Shown here one piece after another: positions 62,350 to 64,000 of a DNA stretch of 64,000 nt. This DNA is from Desulfobacula sp964636495. GTDB taxonomy: Bacteria > Desulfobacterota > Desulfobacteria > Desulfobacterales > Desulfobacteraceae. A model generated the notes under the pieces. The model worked only from the letters and a program-made list of their open reading frames with translations. It was not told the origin of the DNA and ran no database searches. Every line of letters begins with the position of its first letter. The stretch's first letter is position 1. The stretch spans positions 56,109 through 120,108 of the forward strand of contig CAZWSL010000008.1 of NCBI GenBank assembly GCA_964636495.1, given 5' to 3'. The position numbers and the translations under genes were made by a program.

Positions 62350-63057
62350 TTAACCTCCAAGAAAAGATTTTCGCACCACAGGGTCTGCAAGAAGTTCTTT
62401 GCCTGTACCTGTATGTTCATTACTTCCCGACACCAGAACAAATCCTTTATCTGCAATCTGTAAAGCCTGTTTTGCATTCTGCTCCACCATCATTACGGCT
62501 CTGCCTGAATTTCTAAGGCTCAGGATATTTCCAAAAATTTCATCCATCACTATTGGTGATACCCCTGCAGTGGGTTCATCCAGCAGCATTACCGAAGGCT
62601 GAGTCATCATTGCTCTGCCAAAAGCAGCCTGCTGTCGCTGTCCTCCTGACAGCTGCCCTACCAACTGGTTACTCCTGCTGTAAAGGATAGGAAAAAGGTC
62701 ATACACTTCTTCCATGGTTTTTGTTATGTCATCTGTTCTAAGAAAAGCTCCCATCTCAAGATTTTCCTGAACTGTCATTGTGGGAAAGACATTATCAGTC
62801 TGCGGTACAAATGCAATGCCAAGGCTTATCCTTTTTTGTACAGATAAGTCAGATATATCTTTGCCATCAAGTGTCACTGTTCCTTTGCTCTGCTTGAGCA
62901 TGCCGAGCAGGACTTTCATTGCAGTGGACTTGCCTGCTCCGTTAGGTCCTACAATAACGGCAAGTTCCCCCTTGTTTACTTCCACGGAACAGTCATTGAG
63001 TATGGGGACAGAGTAGTCATATGCAGCTGTTATGTTTTTTCCGGATAAATACGCCAT
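62350..63057 (-). CDS. livF: ABC transporter ATP-binding protein LivF
   Basis: 235 residues: Walker A GPNGAGKSTAMKVLLG, Q-loop VPQTDNVFPTMTVQENLEMGAFL, signature LSGGQRQQAAFGRAM and Walker B VMLLDEPTAGVSP, with VEQNAKQAL as the H-loop region (Gln in place of His, as in other LivF proteins). It powers import with LivG. It starts at the base adjoining the livG stop. Confidence 0.95.
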   Translation of the reverse strand: MAYLSGKNITAAYDYSVPILNDCSVEVNKGELAVIVGPNGAGKSTAMKVLLGMLKQSKGTVTLDGKDISDLSVQKRISLGIAFVPQTDNVFPTMTVQENLEMGAFLRTDDITKTMEEVYDLFPILYSRSNQLVGQLSGGQRQQAAFGRAMMTQPSVMLLDEPTAGVSPIVMDEIFGNILSLRNSGRAVMMVEQNAKQALQIADKGFVLVSGSNEHTGTGKELLADPVVRKSFLGG

Positions 63058-63834
63058 TTATGCCAGCACCTCTTCTTTAATACCTTTGCCAAGGTAGGCA
63101 TCAATAACCCGTTCATCATTGATAATCTCTTCAGGCGTTCCCTGGGTTAAAAAACTGCCATTTGTCAGAACAATAACAGGATTGCACAACCTTGAGATAA
63201 AATCCATGTCATGTTCAATCATGCAAAACGTATAGTTTCTCTCTTTATTCAGTTTTATTATGGCATCACCAATCTGGCGGAGCAGCGTCCGGTTCACTCC
63301 GGCGCCAACTTCATCCAGCAGTACTACTTTGGCATCTACCATCATTGTACGGGCAAGTTCTAATAGTTTTTTCTGACCGCCGGACAGTCTGCCTGCTTTT
63401 TCGTTCTTAAGATGTATGATATTTAAAAACTCCAGAACTTCTTCAGCTTTTTCCTGCAGTTTTTTTTCCTGGGCCTGAATCTGCCTGCGTTTGAACCAGG
63501 TATTAACGATGTTTTCACCAATCTGTTCTGCCGGTACCATCATTAAATTTTCAAAAACAGTAAGGGTGGGAAATTCATGGGCAATTTGAAATGTTCTCAA
63601 TAGACCTTTGTGAAACAGCTCGTGGGAATCTAAGCCTGTTATGTCTTCATTTTCAAGATAAATTGATCCATATGTTGGTTTATAGAGTCCTGCAATCAGA
63701 TTGAAAAGAGTTGTTTTGCCTGCACCATTAGGTCCTACAAGACCTGTTATTGAACCTTTTTCAATCTGCAGGTCTACCTTGTTAACAGCTTTGATGCCAC
63801 CAAAATGTTTAGAAATGTTACTGACCTTGATCAC
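63058..63834 (-). CDS. livG: ABC transporter ATP-binding protein LivG
   Basis: 258 residues: Walker A GPNGAGKTTLFNLIAG, Q-loop TFQIAHEFPTLTVFENLMM, signature LSGGQKKLLELARTMM and Walker B VVLLDEVGAGVNR, with the H-loop in IEHDMDFI. Note Glu-Val instead of the common Glu-Pro after the catalytic Glu of Walker B. First gene of the livGFHMK operon. The 166 nt between its start and the window end hold no visible gene; the promoter should lie there. Confidence 0.95.
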   Translation of the reverse strand: MIKVSNISKHFGGIKAVNKVDLQIEKGSITGLVGPNGAGKTTLFNLIAGLYKPTYGSIYLENEDITGLDSHELFHKGLLRTFQIAHEFPTLTVFENLMMVPAEQIGENIVNTWFKRRQIQAQEKKLQEKAEEVLEFLNIIHLKNEKAGRLSGGQKKLLELARTMMVDAKVVLLDEVGAGVNRTLLRQIGDAIIKLNKERNYTFCMIEHDMDFISRLCNPVIVLTNGSFLTQGTPEEIINDERVIDAYLGKGIKEEVLA

Positions 63835-64000
63835 CAGCAGTCCTTTGAATTATATTCACAGGTTAATTTACTTTATTTACTTTTCCAGTTTTAATAACAG
63901 ACGCTTCATAATGTTGCAAGTAATAAATCATATCTTTGGTTATACGTGGAAAGAACAGCTTGACAAATCTGTTTTTCACTATTGCATGAAACAGATTGAA

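Noticed and set aside
1..64000. CRISPR array, rRNA operon or replication origin
   Set aside because: No regularly spaced repeats, no rRNA-like sequence and no DnaA-box cluster were noticed when reading the window.

Overview
The window looks like chromosome from an anaerobic, probably sulfate-reducing deltaproteobacterium (Desulfobacterota, Desulfobacteraceae-like). The reasons are a siroheme-decarboxylase-type AhbA/AhbB protein, ferredoxin-dependent 2-oxoacid oxidoreductase subunits, a molybdenum oxidoreductase resembling phenylacetyl-CoA dehydrogenase, TRAP transporters, and many radical-SAM and Fe-S proteins. This assignment is inference from gene content; no marker gene fixes the genus.

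Region 1 (1-13.8 kb, all minus strand) is a bacterial microcompartment (BMC) locus cut by the left edge. In transcription order it has a TRAP importer (DctP-DctQ-DctM), a glutamine-synthetase-like ligase, two CoA-acylating aldehyde dehydrogenases with N-terminal encapsulation helices, a [2Fe-2S] BFD-domain protein, an FAD amine-oxidase-family subunit, a double-domain BMC-T shell protein, an RpiR regulator, a RidA-like protein, a canonical BMC-H, a permuted BMC-H and a PduS/RnfC-like flavo-Fe-S protein. There is no diol dehydratase, ethanolamine lyase or glycyl-radical enzyme. The likely signature chemistry is import of an amine, possible gamma-glutamylation, flavin-dependent oxidation to an aldehyde, then CoA acylation inside the shell. 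A shared 18-bp pseudo-palindrome lies upstream of dctP (two inverted copies) and upstream of the BFD gene, and is a candidate RpiR operator.

Region 2 (13.8-17.4 kb) is a scarred accessory zone: a YbdK-type gamma-glutamyl ligase gene bracketed by IS21 (IstB) and IS66 (TnpB) remnants, then a class I glutamine amidotransferase behind a strong promoter, and a tRNA-Val(GAC)-like gene with a hairpin terminator.

Region 3 (17.5-31.6 kb) is mostly housekeeping: a secreted protein, polyprenyl synthase, rimO-htpG, a triple-cysteine-motif small protein, tesB, a cyclase-family hydrolase, radical-SAM proteins, transketolase, yjbQ and a siroheme-decarboxylase-like gene. Region 4 (31.6-32.8 kb) has no convincing gene but holds two long palindromic elements that share a 44-nt core with covarying stems.

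Region 5 (32.8-49.8 kb) is about the envelope and signalling: MltF, a MotA/MotB-like pair, an outer-membrane barrel / RND pump with a cyclic-nucleotide-binding tail / lipoprotein-sorting protein operon, a STAS/anti-sigma-kinase pair, a transglutaminase-ABC exporter operon, and a metallo-beta-lactamase-fold protein with two cyclic-nucleotide-binding domains.

Region 6 (50-63.8 kb) is a catabolic module. A four-subunit 2-oxoacid:ferredoxin oxidoreductase is followed directly by a PadBCD-like molybdenum enzyme, fitting alpha-oxidation of phenylacetyl-CoA through phenylglyoxylate to benzoyl-CoA. After a DUF2080-like small protein and a GNAT acetyltransferase comes a complete convergent Liv-type ABC importer (livKMHFG), which could bring in the aromatic or amino-acid substrate.
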